DNA of 64,000 nt from Flavobacterium poyangense (GTDB taxonomy: Bacteria > Bacteroidota > Bacteroidia > Flavobacteriales > Flavobacteriaceae): the NCBI RefSeq assembly GCF_011751075.1, contig NZ_JAALLN010000005.1:1-64000 (forward strand), given 5' to 3'. The notes under the pieces were generated by a model. The model saw only the letters and a list, made by a program, of their open reading frames with translations. It was not told where the DNA came from and did no database searches. Numbering within the stretch: position 1 is the stretch's first letter; each line of letters begins with the position of its first letter. The translations under genes and the position numbers were made by a program. Positions 9,284 through 18,205 of the stretch are shown here, in pieces.

Positions 9284-10771
9284 ATGAAAAATATAAAACT
9301 ACTCTTATTTCTTTTGGTACTCACAAGTAGTATAAGTTGTACTGATTTCCTTTCGGAAGTACCGGATAACAGAATTCAAATAGAAAGCCCGGAACAACTA
9401 TCAGAATTATTGGTTACCGCTTATACAAATGGGACTTATATCAGTATAGCAGAAACGATGTCGGATAACGTTTTTGATAGTGAGATACTTGATATAAACT
9501 TGAATAACGAACAAAACTACAATTGGGAAATGCAAACCGAAACGAATACTGATACACAAGCTAATTTTTGGAATGCATCTTATAAAGCAATCGCTGCTGC
9601 TAATTTAGCCTTGGATGTAATAAAAAAGTCCGAAGATATTCCTGTTTTTAGAGCTAAAAAGGGAGAGGCTTTGCTTGCAAGAGCTTATGCCCATTTTATG
9701 CTTGTTACACTATGGTCGAATCGTTATAATCCTGCGACTGCCAAAACTGATTTAGGGATTCCGTATGTAACAGAACCGGAAAAGGAGTTATTAAAAAAAT
9801 ATACCAGAAACTCTGTTGCAGAAGTTTTTGATCTCATTCAAAAGGATCTCGAAGAAGGGTTAAAATTAGTAACAGATGATTATAAAGAGCTTAAATATCA
9901 TTTTAATAAAGAAGCAGCAAAAGCTTTTGCCTCTCGTTTTTATTTAGTAAAAGGAGATTGGGACAGAGTACTGGAACTTTCAAAGGATCTCGGATCTAAA
10001 CCGGTTGGTAAGCTAAGAGATTATAAAGTTTTTAATGGGTTTTCTTTTGAACAACAACCAATTGAGTATTCAAAAGAGGATAAAACAACTAATTTATTGG
10101 TTGCTTATCCAAGTTCGATTTGTAAAAGAGGTTTAAGAGATAGATTTAGCCTTGCGGGAAATAGAAGCGATGAAATTCTGGGTAAGGATACTAATATTTT
10201 TGGCAAGTCTTGGCTGATAGAAGCTTCAGGAGAGTTTAGAGGAGGAATAAATGTTTTTGTGCCTAAATTTTACGAATATTTCAAATATACTAACGTAACT
10301 GCTCAAATTGGTTATCCTTATACCGGTGTCGTACTTTTTAGTAACGATGAATTTTTCTTAAATCGTATCGAAGCGCACGTAATGAAGAATCAGATAGATC
10401 TTGCCAATAGTGAGTTAGAATATTTCTTTTCGACAAGAACTGAAGGATTTGACGCAGCCAAAGATACATTGTCTCAAAAAAGGATAGAAACCAAATATCC
10501 GGTAATTAAGGATGAATATACCCCCTTTTACCCGCTAAGTTCGATTCAGGCGTCTTATATAAAAGCTATTGCAGAAGCCAGAAGAAGAGACTTTATACAT
10601 GAGGGAATCAGATGGTTCGATATCAAACGTTTTAACCTTGTTGTAGAGCACAATACGCTTAGTTTTGGAAAAGTAAGCAGGAAAAATATCCTGGTTAAAG
10701 ATGACAAGCGCAGAGCTTTACAAATACCGCTTAGTGCATCAAATAACGGAATTGAAAAAAATCCCAGATAA
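9284..10771 (+). CDS. RagB/SusD family nutrient uptake outer membrane lipoprotein
   Basis: This 495-residue surface lipoprotein forms the lid of the SusC transporter encoded immediately upstream. A lipoprotein signal ends at Cys19 (lipobox SISC), followed by the usual SusD start TDFLSEVPDNR. Helical TPR-like stretches (AAANLALDVI, ARAYAHFMLV) and the C-terminal SusD motif with EARRRDFIHEGIRWFDIKRF are present. Its last 25 codons (KDDKRRALQIPLSASNN) are repeated, diverged, at the end of the next small gene, showing that a local duplication copied this gene's 3' end. The family call is firm and the ligand is unknown. Confidence 0.95.
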   Translation: MKNIKLLLFLLVLTSSISCTDFLSEVPDNRIQIESPEQLSELLVTAYTNGTYISIAETMSDNVFDSEILDINLNNEQNYNWEMQTETNTDTQANFWNASYKAIAAANLALDVIKKSEDIPVFRAKKGEALLARAYAHFMLVTLWSNRYNPATAKTDLGIPYVTEPEKELLKKYTRNSVAEVFDLIQKDLEEGLKLVTDDYKELKYHFNKEAAKAFASRFYLVKGDWDRVLELSKDLGSKPVGKLRDYKVFNGFSFEQQPIEYSKEDKTTNLLVAYPSSICKRGLRDRFSLAGNRSDEILGKDTNIFGKSWLIEASGEFRGGINVFVPKFYEYFKYTNVTAQIGYPYTGVVLFSNDEFFLNRIEAHVMKNQIDLANSELEYFFSTRTEGFDAAKDTLSQKRIETKYPVIKDEYTPFYPLSSIQASYIKAIAEARRRDFIHEGIRWFDIKRFNLVVEHNTLSFGKVSRKNILVKDDKRRALQIPLSASNNGIEKNPR

Positions 10772-11167
10772 ATTGTAGTAGTATGAAATTATTAAAAATA
10801 TACAGATTAATGGTGTTGGGAATCATGATTTTAACCTTTCTGTCCTGTTCAGAAGAAGAACAACCTACAGACAGTAGTAAACCTGCTTACATACAACCCG
10901 CAAAAACAAATCCTGATAAAAGGACTGATCAGAGTCCTGATGAAAGTGGTGATAGAAATATGAGCCAAAAAAAGAGCTTGACTAAAGACGGTAAGCGCGG
11001 CACCTTGCAAATACCATTTAGTGCATCAAATAAAGGGACTGAAAAAAAAACAGATAAATTTTAGTAGTATGAAATTATTAAAAATATACAAATTAGTAGT
11101 GTTGAGCCTTATGATTTTAATCTTTCATTCCTGTTCTCACGAAGATAAACCAACCGATAGCAGGTTG
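10674..11167 (+). repeat. Diverged direct duplication spanning the SusD end and lipoprotein start
   Basis: Bases 10674-10880 (last SusD codons, intergenic AGATAAATT-GTAGTAGT, first lipoprotein codons) reappear at 10961-11167, about 286 bp downstream, at an identity I estimate at about 80 percent by eye. Both copies carry the same junction order: SusD-like tail, stop region, then ATGAAATTATTAAAAATA. One copy created the mini-lipoprotein ORF between them. Confidence 0.85.
10783..11064 (+). CDS. Chimeric mini-lipoprotein created by duplication
   Basis: This 93-residue ORF is a mosaic. Its first 30 residues (MKLLKIYRLMVLGIMILTFLSC, lipobox Cys22) match the start of the metallohydrolase lipoprotein encoded next. 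Its last 25 residues (LTKDGKRGTLQIPFSASNKG) match the C-terminus of SusD encoded just before. The middle is short, polar and low in complexity (TNPDKRTDQSPDESGD). It is best explained as the join of a tandem duplication followed by deletion of most of the duplicated genes. It keeps a start codon, a lipoprotein signal and an open frame, so a small lipoprotein could be made, but it lacks any known domain. It may be a relic with no function. Confidence 0.6.
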   Translation: MKLLKIYRLMVLGIMILTFLSCSEEEQPTDSSKPAYIQPAKTNPDKRTDQSPDESGDRNMSQKKSLTKDGKRGTLQIPFSASNKGTEKKTDKF

Positions 11168-11926
11168 GATTATACTCAACCTGTAAAAACAGATTTAGAT
11201 AAATGGATTGCTGAAAATTTTACAAGTCCATACAATATTAGTGCATACTATGAGTGGAATCAAAATATGGTTGACAACAGCAGGTATTTGTTTCCCCCAA
11301 CAGTAGATAAAGTGAAACCGGCTCTTGAAATAGTAAAAAAGATTTGGGTAGACAGTTACACAACTGTTGGTGGAGTAAATTTTGTTAAGAAAATAGCGCC
11401 AAGAGAATTTGTTTTGGTAGGTGGCGTAAATTTGAACTCAACAGGTACACAAACTTTAGGACTCGCAGAAGGCGGACAAAGGATAAGTCTTTTTAAGGTA
11501 GATAAATTAGATAATAAAAATCGCAAAGATGTTACTCAATTTATTCATACACTTCAACATGAATATGTACATATTTTAAATCAACAGAAGCCTTTTAATG
11601 AGCAAGCCTGGTCTAAGATAACTCCATCTGGGTATACAACAAGTTGGTACGCAGAAAAAGAGGCTGACTCAAGAAATTTAGGTTTTATAACCAGTTATGC
11701 CCGATTAAACATACATGAAGATTTTGCAGAAACTGCCGCAGCGATTTTAACTTATTCCAAATCAGAATATGAGACTATTGTTAATAATATTAAAGATCCT
11801 AAAGGAAAGGCAGCGGTAAAAGAAAAAGAAGCCCTTGTCGTTCAATATTATAAAGAGGTATTTAACATTGATTTTTATGCCTTAAGGGATGAAGCGCAAA
11901 AAAATACTGATACTGTAGTAAAGTAA
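11069..11926 (+). CDS. Substrate import-associated zinc metallohydrolase lipoprotein
   Basis: This 285-residue lipoprotein has lipobox Cys22. The ATG at 11069 is chosen because it begins the signal peptide; the frame is open upstream to 11021. A gluzincin-type zinc motif HEYVH lies at residues 164-168 (in LQHEYVHIL), with a further acidic NIHEDFAETAAAIL helix downstream that could supply the third ligand. Proteins of this type are encoded beside SusC/SusD pairs in Bacteroidota and often with a DUF4302 gene, exactly as here. It is likely tethered to the outer membrane and acts on a ligand before import. The putative zinc peptidase activity is inferred from the motif, not shown. Confidence 0.88.
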   Translation: MKLLKIYKLVVLSLMILIFHSCSHEDKPTDSRLDYTQPVKTDLDKWIAENFTSPYNISAYYEWNQNMVDNSRYLFPPTVDKVKPALEIVKKIWVDSYTTVGGVNFVKKIAPREFVLVGGVNLNSTGTQTLGLAEGGQRISLFKVDKLDNKNRKDVTQFIHTLQHEYVHILNQQKPFNEQAWSKITPSGYTTSWYAEKEADSRNLGFITSYARLNIHEDFAETAAAILTYSKSEYETIVNNIKDPKGKAAVKEKEALVVQYYKEVFNIDFYALRDEAQKNTDTVVK

Positions 11927-11961
11927 TAGCATTAAATAATTGATGCATAATTAAAATATAT

Positions 11962-13314
11962 ATGATGAAAGAAAAAAACATTTTCAATTATCTGGTTGTA
12001 GTGCTTTTAACATTGCAATTAGTGGCTTGCACCAGGACCGATGCAGAGCAAAAATTCAATCAGACACCAACGGAAAGACTGGTAACACAGCAAAAAGAAT
12101 TGAATGATTTATTGTTGTCTTCTGAGTACGGATGGAAAGCAATTTATTTTACAGACAGTACACAATTAGGCGGGTTTACCCATCTCTTTAAATTTTTACC
12201 TGATGGAAAAGTAGATATGGCATCTGATTTTGATACTAAAACTGCTGTTCAAAGTAGTCAATATGAAATTCAGCTGGGGAGTACAGTAAGTTTGGTTTTT
12301 ACAACGGCTAACAGAATTCATCTTTTATCGGACTCTGATAGTTATCCTTCGTCAAATCTGAGAGGTAAGGGATATTTAGGTGATTTTCAGTTTTTGTATA
12401 ACAGACAGGAAAAAGGAGATATTGTTTTTAGTACAAACAGAAAAGTTCAGGAATTAAGATTTGTAAAAGCTACAGCAGAAGACTGGACAGATTTAAATAA
12501 GAGTGCTATTACTCTAAATAATATGAATGGAGATATTAAAAGCCCACTATTTAAACGTTTAGTAACTAATGACGGAACTGCTGAACATGACTTTAATTTT
12601 GATTTTAATTCAAGTGCCCGTTTTGGAATAGCTACGCCGCTAGACCCGACAAACACGGAAAGCTATAATTTCGGCTTTTCGTACACACCAACAGGGGCAA
12701 TAGCTAAACCGGCATTAATTGTTAAAGGACAAAAATTAACAAACTTTCTTTATGATAGTACAACGAATAGTTTTGTTGCCAAAGGAACCGGCAACGTAAG
12801 CGCAAGTATAAAAAGGACAAATGTTCCTCCTGTACTAACAGATGATTATAAAGCTTTACTAACGGCTACCGGTAATAAAAAAAGTACTTTTGTTTATTAT
12901 TCGGAAACGATGAATACATCAAATAAAAATTCGGGTTTTTACAAAAATCTTTTTGACAAGGCTAATGCTACACTGCCGGATGGTAAAAAAATTAGGGGTA
13001 TTTGGTTTAATTTTAATACTGCTAATAAAAAGGATTACATAGAATATGAATTCAATGGAAGTAAGCAAAGTATAAAACATTATATAACAACAAGTGAAGA
13101 TGCTGTTAATAAGACTATTATTTTTAAAGATGTAAGCTGGTCGGTAGCAGAAAAAGAGTATTCTTTTTTAAAAGATCTGGATGCTGAATTAACTAATCCT
13201 AAAGGATTGTATTGTAAAAAAGAGGATTATATAATTCATCTTACTAATTACGTGGTTTTTACTTTTACCAGTGCTGCTAATCCGTTGAGAATGACTCTTT
13301 ATAAGACAGAGTAA
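11962..13314 (+). CDS. DUF4302 family lipoprotein
   Basis: This 450-residue protein has a lipoprotein signal with lipobox LVAC (Cys23 from the first Met; a second in-frame ATG lies three bases later). The early segment (RLVTQQKELNDLLLSSEYGWKAIYF, then FKFLPDGKVDMASDF) is typical of DUF4302 proteins encoded at the end of SusC/SusD/zinc-lipoprotein loci. The remainder is a beta-rich extracellular body without catalytic motifs. It follows the metallohydrolase by 35 bp in the same direction and is the last gene of the operon before the terminator at 13468. A ligand-binding or structural role at the cell surface is plausible but unproven. Confidence 0.8.
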   Translation: MMKEKNIFNYLVVVLLTLQLVACTRTDAEQKFNQTPTERLVTQQKELNDLLLSSEYGWKAIYFTDSTQLGGFTHLFKFLPDGKVDMASDFDTKTAVQSSQYEIQLGSTVSLVFTTANRIHLLSDSDSYPSSNLRGKGYLGDFQFLYNRQEKGDIVFSTNRKVQELRFVKATAEDWTDLNKSAITLNNMNGDIKSPLFKRLVTNDGTAEHDFNFDFNSSARFGIATPLDPTNTESYNFGFSYTPTGAIAKPALIVKGQKLTNFLYDSTTNSFVAKGTGNVSASIKRTNVPPVLTDDYKALLTATGNKKSTFVYYSETMNTSNKNSGFYKNLFDKANATLPDGKKIRGIWFNFNTANKKDYIEYEFNGSKQSIKHYITTSEDAVNKTIIFKDVSWSVAEKEYSFLKDLDAELTNPKGLYCKKEDYIIHLTNYVVFTFTSAANPLRMTLYKTE

Positions 13315-13467
13315 AGATTATTAGTAAAATAATGGAAAATGCCGTTAGAGATAATTTTGCTTTATTGTTTTTTAGAATATAGTTGGAGTAGGTTTTAATG
13401 CAGTATATTTTGCAAAATAGCAATAGGATTACAGAAAACTATATAACTTGTGAATTTTGATTTGTAG

Positions 13468-13499
13468 AGAGACGACCTTGGTCGTCTCTTGTTTTTTTG
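13468..13499 (+). terminator. Intrinsic terminator of the SusC/SusD operon
   Basis: Stem AGAGACGACC/GGTCGTCTCT (13468-13477 with 13480-13489) is followed by TGTTTTTTT. It lies 150 bp after the DUF4302 stop. Confidence 0.8.
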
Positions 13500-14096
13500 C
13501 ATTAAAAAGGACTTAAAATATTTCTGTTACAACCTTAGCGGGGTAAATTATTAAATCATATAAATTAAGGTAGTTTTTGAAATGTATATAAAAACAGATT
13601 TCAATCTAGGGAAATCAGCAGTGTAAATGCTATATCTGTCAGAGAGACTACAGCTTAATAGGGCTGGCTAAGTTTCGAATAAGAGTTGTTAGTTTATATT
13701 GACGGACGAATAAATAAAATAGCTAGCTGTATTCAGGATAGTTTAAAATTGTCTGAAAAAGACAGGAGGAGACAGGCTAAAAAGCTATTACAATTTTAAT
13801 AATGAAGAAATTGCATTTTGTAAAACATTTAGGGATCTATTAAGTAACAAGGAAGCAACATATTACCGCGAACTGAATTGCCGGACAATAGTTTCAACAA
13901 AAGGTTAGTAATCTTAATCTGTTTTGTGTTTTTTTTCTGACTATTTTGTTTTTCGAACAGTCGATAAATTCGAACCGGATTAAGTGTTTATTTCATCTTG
14001 AGAAAGCACTTCAATTTAAAGCGACAGAATACCATAACTAAAAAAAATCACCGATCAATTGGCAGTGATATAACGAGAATAAAGCGGTTTTGTATG
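13500..14096. other. Intergenic region with relics of a lost surface-module copy
   Basis: No intact gene is present. A sequence GCACTTCAATTTAA near 14003-14020 resembles stretches 70-75 bp upstream of both large surface-protein genes (near 18131 and 21067), suggesting the promoter of a third, deleted large gene on the minus strand. On the plus strand a frame of about 50 codons ending near 13906 (containing AFCKTFRDLLSNKEATYY) lacks a start codon and is not recognised; it may be a gene fragment. Confidence 0.35.
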
Positions 14097-14609
14097 TTAC
14101 GATTGTTTCCAAAATAACCTTTCGTTACTATTATATACAAGCAGTTTTTATAGTTACTTCATAACAAATTGCCTCGGTCATAAGGTTAACAGTATATAAT
14201 AATGATGAAGTTACTTTGGGGAGTATTAAAGTTTTGTCAGTAGTTTTTTAAGTACTCCTTTTATTGAACTGTTTAACGCTTCTATAACTGTTTCTTTAGT
14301 TTTTTCAGGTCCTTCATGAACTGTTTGTTTAGGCAAGTTTACCATCTCGGTAGGTACAGATGAATCTGTCCGAACAGTACCATAATAATATACCCCTTTT
14401 TTTTGAATCGCAGGATAAATCTGCATTCCCGGAATTAAAACATTTTCTTTAGGTATTGAAGCTGCCCAGGGCAAAACAATTCCAGAGACACCACCGTTAC
14501 CAAAATCGGTAATTTCGGAACTTTTTACAGTATGTTTACCAACAGTCATTTGGGCATTCATTTTTAATCCCGGCCCCAGGATTAGAATCATAAATACTAT
14601 ATTTTTCAT
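14097..14609 (-). pseudogene. Frameshifted copy of the small secreted surface protein
   Basis: The intact start (MKNIVFMILIL, cleavage after NAQ) and first 115 codons align with the 171-residue gene at 18206-18721 (shared DFGNGGVSGIVLPW, SSIKGVL). After codon 118 the frame breaks. Shifting frame recovers TDKTLILPKV and then EAICYE, matching the paralogue's TDKALILPKV and GTICYD. A second shift recovers LVYNSNERLFWK against LCIYNGSEWSFWK. Two frameshifts therefore remove the conserved C-terminal module. A 127-residue truncated product could still be made from the first frame, but the homology shows decay. About 170 bp upstream are also homologous to the paralogue's upstream region. Confidence 0.88.
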
Positions 14610-14858
14610 TTTGATATGTTTTAGTAGTCGCTTGTCTTTAACTAAAATAACTAACTGTTGAGGGGTAACTTTAATAGCTTATTGAGTTAAAAGCAGACAG
14701 TTTCCCTTAATTTTTAATAAAACGTTTCTATATATCAGGTAAAATTTTGTAATCTTAGCCGAATTAGAGATCAGACAAGGTAATTACAACTTTAAGGGGC
14801 TACTATTGGTTAATATCAAATAGGGTCTTTAAAAAGCTTATCACAATATTATTTAGTA

Positions 14859-15626
14859 TTACAATCCTAAGTATATAAATACATTAGTACTTAGATATGT
14901 ATTTTCTGTATTAATAGGGCTGTTACTTCCTCCGGTAGAAATAGTTACAGTGTGATTGTGATCTCCTGCAGATTCTGTTTGATAGGAGCCATCTTTATCA
15001 TCAGCTATTGGGTTGCTGCCAGCTCCTGCTGCGATACTGTGACTTGCACTCCCTCTATCTGTATAAGTGTGTCTGTGAGCTCCACTATAATTTGTGGTAC
15101 CTGTCAATTGTATATTGGGTAGATTGGCTCTACCTAAAACTACCTGGTCATTTCCATTTGTGCTTCCTAATACCCCTTTCATTTTAAGCAATTTATTAGT
15201 TGCATTCGGAATTGTATTTGTAAACCCTAAAGCAGCGGCAGCAGTCATTTGAGTTGCTGTTAAAGTGGTTAAATTTCTTCCGTTCAGTAGTAACCATCCT
15301 TCATGATCAGCTGTTTTAAAACTATTCTTAACATCACCCATAGTCGCTCCTGAAATAGAACAATTCAAACATTTCCAAATTGTACCATCGTAATAATAAA
15401 ACATATTGTCGGTTGTTAAATAAACCAGTTGTCCTGATCTGTTTCCACTGTTTGGTAAAGTACTAACTTGTGGACATCCTATTCCTGCAGCCGATGTTGG
15501 ACTGGACGGGTTGGTTTCCCGTACATCTAAGGTTACAGAGGGAGTTTCAGTATTTATTCCCGTTTGACTGTAAGCTGAATTTAAACCTAATAGAATAATT
15601 CCTAGCACTATTTTTCTTAGTATCAT
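14859..15626 (-). CDS. Secreted phage tail-collar-like domain protein
   Basis: This 255-residue protein has signal peptide MILRKIVLGIILLGLNSAYSQ. Residues 25-95 form a short surface-protein module (VTLDVRE, then QLVYLTTDNMFYYYDGTIWKC) shared in style with its neighbours. Residues 110-255 resemble the phage tail collar/microcystin-dependent-protein fold: DHEGWLLLNGR, RANLPNIQLTGTT, His-rich turns AHRHTY and DHNHTV, and a final STNVFIYLGL. In phages this fold caps tail fibres; in Flavobacteria chromosomal copies carry signal peptides and are probably surface adhesion or fibre components. It sits between two decayed copies of the small surface gene on the same strand, so it is part of the same amplified locus. 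There is no T9SS sorting domain, so the export route past the periplasm is unclear. Confidence 0.75.
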   Translation of the reverse strand: MILRKIVLGIILLGLNSAYSQTGINTETPSVTLDVRETNPSSPTSAAGIGCPQVSTLPNSGNRSGQLVYLTTDNMFYYYDGTIWKCLNCSISGATMGDVKNSFKTADHEGWLLLNGRNLTTLTATQMTAAAALGFTNTIPNATNKLLKMKGVLGSTNGNDQVVLGRANLPNIQLTGTTNYSGAHRHTYTDRGSASHSIAAGAGSNPIADDKDGSYQTESAGDHNHTVTISTGGSNSPINTENTYLSTNVFIYLGL

Positions 15627-15689
15627 TTTTTGAATTTTAATGTTCGATTTTTAATTAATTGTCAATTTTGATAGTATAAAAACAAAGAA

Positions 15690-15930
15690 GGAGGTTAAGC
15701 AAATTTGTTTTGCAGATATTTTTTTCAATCACATCATAATTAAGTATTCCTGCTATTAAAACATTTCCCTGGAGGTAATGTGTTCCACATGACAAAAAGA
15801 TTCCTGAAACACTACCAGTACCAAAAGCTATAACTCCGGAACCTTCTACATTGCTCTTTACGATCGCGATCCGAACATTCCTTTTTAATCATGACACCGG
15901 AATTAGAATTATAAATGTTATATTTTTCAT
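15690..15930 (-). pseudogene. Heavily decayed copy of the small secreted surface protein
   Basis: Reading the minus strand from the ATG at 15930 gives MKNITFIILIPVS, an in-frame TGA at codon 14, then in the same frame VEGSGVIAFGTGSVSGIF and LIAGILNYDVIEKN. These align with the intact paralogue at 18206-18721 (IDGSGIIDFASGGFSGIV and SPGMLIYDAIQKK). The alignment fades after about 75 codons and the C-terminal module is missing. It is the third and most degraded copy, located directly behind the large gene at 15966-18059 just as the intact small gene lies behind the other large gene. Confidence 0.82.
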
Positions 15931-15965
15931 TTTTATTCGTTTATTAATAATTTGTATTTAGATAC

Positions 15966-18059
15966 TTAGTTATCAATACAGGATTGCTGAATGCAATTCC
16001 AAGAGCTGCCATTGTACAGTTTTAAACAATTGCTTTTCGGATCGTAAACAAGCATTCCAGCAACAGGAACAGCTATAGCTGTTTCCGGCGAATTGACTTT
16101 ACTAATAGCAAATCCTTTTTCTGTAGACTCTAAGATTAGAGCACCATTTCTTTTATTTAAACCAGGATTATTTTCTCGATTCAGTGTAGAAATAATGGTT
16201 AAAGAACCTGCCTCTTTGCCGGTAACAACACCGGGTTTATAGCAAATTCCGCAAGTATTATCATTTGTAATAACGGTACTACTTGAAGGGGAACTACAAT
16301 TATATTTTGCAGAATGATAATAAGCTGTGTAAGTGCCTGCTGTAGTTACCGTAGTAGGATCTGTAACCACGGCTCCCTTAGCATCTTTCCAAACCAAAAC
16401 TGTACCTGCGGGTGTTGGGGAAGTAATTAAACTATTTAAGTCTAAAACCATGCCTTTACAGATGCTTCCTTTATTAATTAAAACTGGTGCTGTATCTCCT
16501 GCTTCACAACCAAAAACCAGTTTATTACTACTGGTAAAATTGCCGGGAGCACTGCCAAAATTAATCGAAATTCCTATACCATTATCGGTGTCCGAGCTGC
16601 TGTATATGGTGTTCTTAAAAGTCATTGTAGATCCTAAATCTTTATTCATATCACTATAATAACCTGAAAAATAACCACTCCATGGCACGCCTCCCAGATA
16701 TTCAAACGCTTCATATGATGATCCCCTAACTACTCCAACAACCAAATTAGGTGCTTTTCCTGATACAAATCCGGGGCCTTTATCACTTCCTTGTAAATAA
16801 GTATCCCAACCATGGGATAATTTGATTTGTTCACTATTACCATTTGGTATAATTACATTGTATTCTATAGTGAAAAAATTCTCGGGTAAACTATAAATAT
16901 ATTTTATTGTCAAAAAATAGGTTAATTCGTTTTTGAGAGCTGAAAGTTTGATTTCATTTACAAAATGACCCGGAGAGGATTCAATAAAGCTTTGCTGTGT
17001 GCTACTAATAATCTTTAGCTTATTAGAATTTTCAGGATTTGAACCTACGGATAATGTACCTCCTGTAAAATTACTTTGCCCCACGGAAAATACTATACCA
17101 TGTGAACTTCCTGGGACATCATATGGGTATGAAGTTCCTCTCTGTAAATTGACGGAACTACTGTATATCTGATTTGAATCTTTTTTTCTGACTTGCATAT
17201 TTGCCGCACCTGATAGAGTTATCCTAAGCCCGTCATTGGCATTTGTTCCACCATTTTGGTTTATTATGGTCTGACCATAATAAACTATTTTACAGCTATC
17301 ATTGTTGCCTTTACGGGTAAAGCGATATAGTTGTCCGTGTCCCGGATGCGTGTTTATAGTACCGACAAAAGTTGTAGAAGCAGTCGGGCTCGCACTACTT
17401 GTATTGAGCCATAATTGCTTTGCATCTGCATTTGAAGTGATACCGTTAAATAGACCAATAGAAGCTGATTTAGTACCTGAATCTGAATTATTAGGTTCCT
17501 GATTATAAATGTATTCTATAGTATTACTTCCTTCGTACAATTTGATCTGAAAGGTGATGGTACCCGAAGTAGCATTTTTAGACCATTTCCAGTTTTTCCA
17601 CTCGGCAGTAAAAACCTGATTTGGCGCTGTGCCTGTAGTATTGTAGGAAAAAGTACCGGTTCCCACACCAAAATCATCCCATAAGGGAGCAAGTAAAGTT
17701 AAATTAGCTGGTGTTAATGAGCTACTGGAATTATTATGGGTAGTAAAAGGAGTGTTGAAAGATAATGTTCCGTTCGAACCGGCATAAAAATCAGTATAGG
17801 TCTCACACCCAAATTGAAAAGAAAATCCCAGAGGTAACTTGTTAGTAGCAGTAGTAGAGGAAGTACTAATATTCGGAACAATATTTCCCCCATTCAGATA
17901 AGTAAAGATCGTTTGTTCACTACTAAAAGTATAAGGGATATTATCAGCTCGTTTGGTGCCTTGTGCTTCTTGGGCGATACTTCTTGCAGGAAATAATGCC
18001 GCTAAGATGGCTAGAAAAAAAAATCTTGTTTTGTTGCGATTCTTTATAAAATATCTCAC
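15966..18059 (-). CDS. Large secreted surface protein, paralogue B
   Basis: This 697-residue protein has a signal peptide ending SIAQE. Residues 40-260 form a beta-rich N-terminal domain with FYAGSNGTLSFNT, LAPLWDDFG, TAEWKNWKW and EGSNTIEYIYNQ, a pattern seen in many secreted Bacteroidota proteins. A middle beta-rich region (about 290-530) follows, then an Ig/PKD-like domain with PAGTVLVWKD and TTAGTYTAYYHS. The last 60 residues carry the module GALILEST-KGFAISKV, MLVYDP, LKLYNGSSWNC shared with the small neighbours. There is no recognisable T9SS sorting domain. It is paralogous end to end with the protein at 18894-20993 at clearly diverged identity. Function unknown; a cell-surface structural or adhesion role is likely. 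Confidence 0.82.
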   Translation of the reverse strand: MRYFIKNRNKTRFFFLAILAALFPARSIAQEAQGTKRADNIPYTFSSEQTIFTYLNGGNIVPNISTSSTTATNKLPLGFSFQFGCETYTDFYAGSNGTLSFNTPFTTHNNSSSSLTPANLTLLAPLWDDFGVGTGTFSYNTTGTAPNQVFTAEWKNWKWSKNATSGTITFQIKLYEGSNTIEYIYNQEPNNSDSGTKSASIGLFNGITSNADAKQLWLNTSSASPTASTTFVGTINTHPGHGQLYRFTRKGNNDSCKIVYYGQTIINQNGGTNANDGLRITLSGAANMQVRKKDSNQIYSSSVNLQRGTSYPYDVPGSSHGIVFSVGQSNFTGGTLSVGSNPENSNKLKIISSTQQSFIESSPGHFVNEIKLSALKNELTYFLTIKYIYSLPENFFTIEYNVIIPNGNSEQIKLSHGWDTYLQGSDKGPGFVSGKAPNLVVGVVRGSSYEAFEYLGGVPWSGYFSGYYSDMNKDLGSTMTFKNTIYSSSDTDNGIGISINFGSAPGNFTSSNKLVFGCEAGDTAPVLINKGSICKGMVLDLNSLITSPTPAGTVLVWKDAKGAVVTDPTTVTTAGTYTAYYHSAKYNCSSPSSSTVITNDNTCGICYKPGVVTGKEAGSLTIISTLNRENNPGLNKRNGALILESTEKGFAISKVNSPETAIAVPVAGMLVYDPKSNCLKLYNGSSWNCIQQSCIDN

Positions 18060-18205
18060 TTTAAAAAAATATATAATTATTTAACTATGTGTTTGCTAAA
18101 AACTAAAGCTGAGCATTGTATCAAACAAAAGAGCACTTCAGTTTAACTATTAACTATTAAGGATACAACAATCATAAAAAATGATAATTGATTTGTATGT
18201 TGTAT

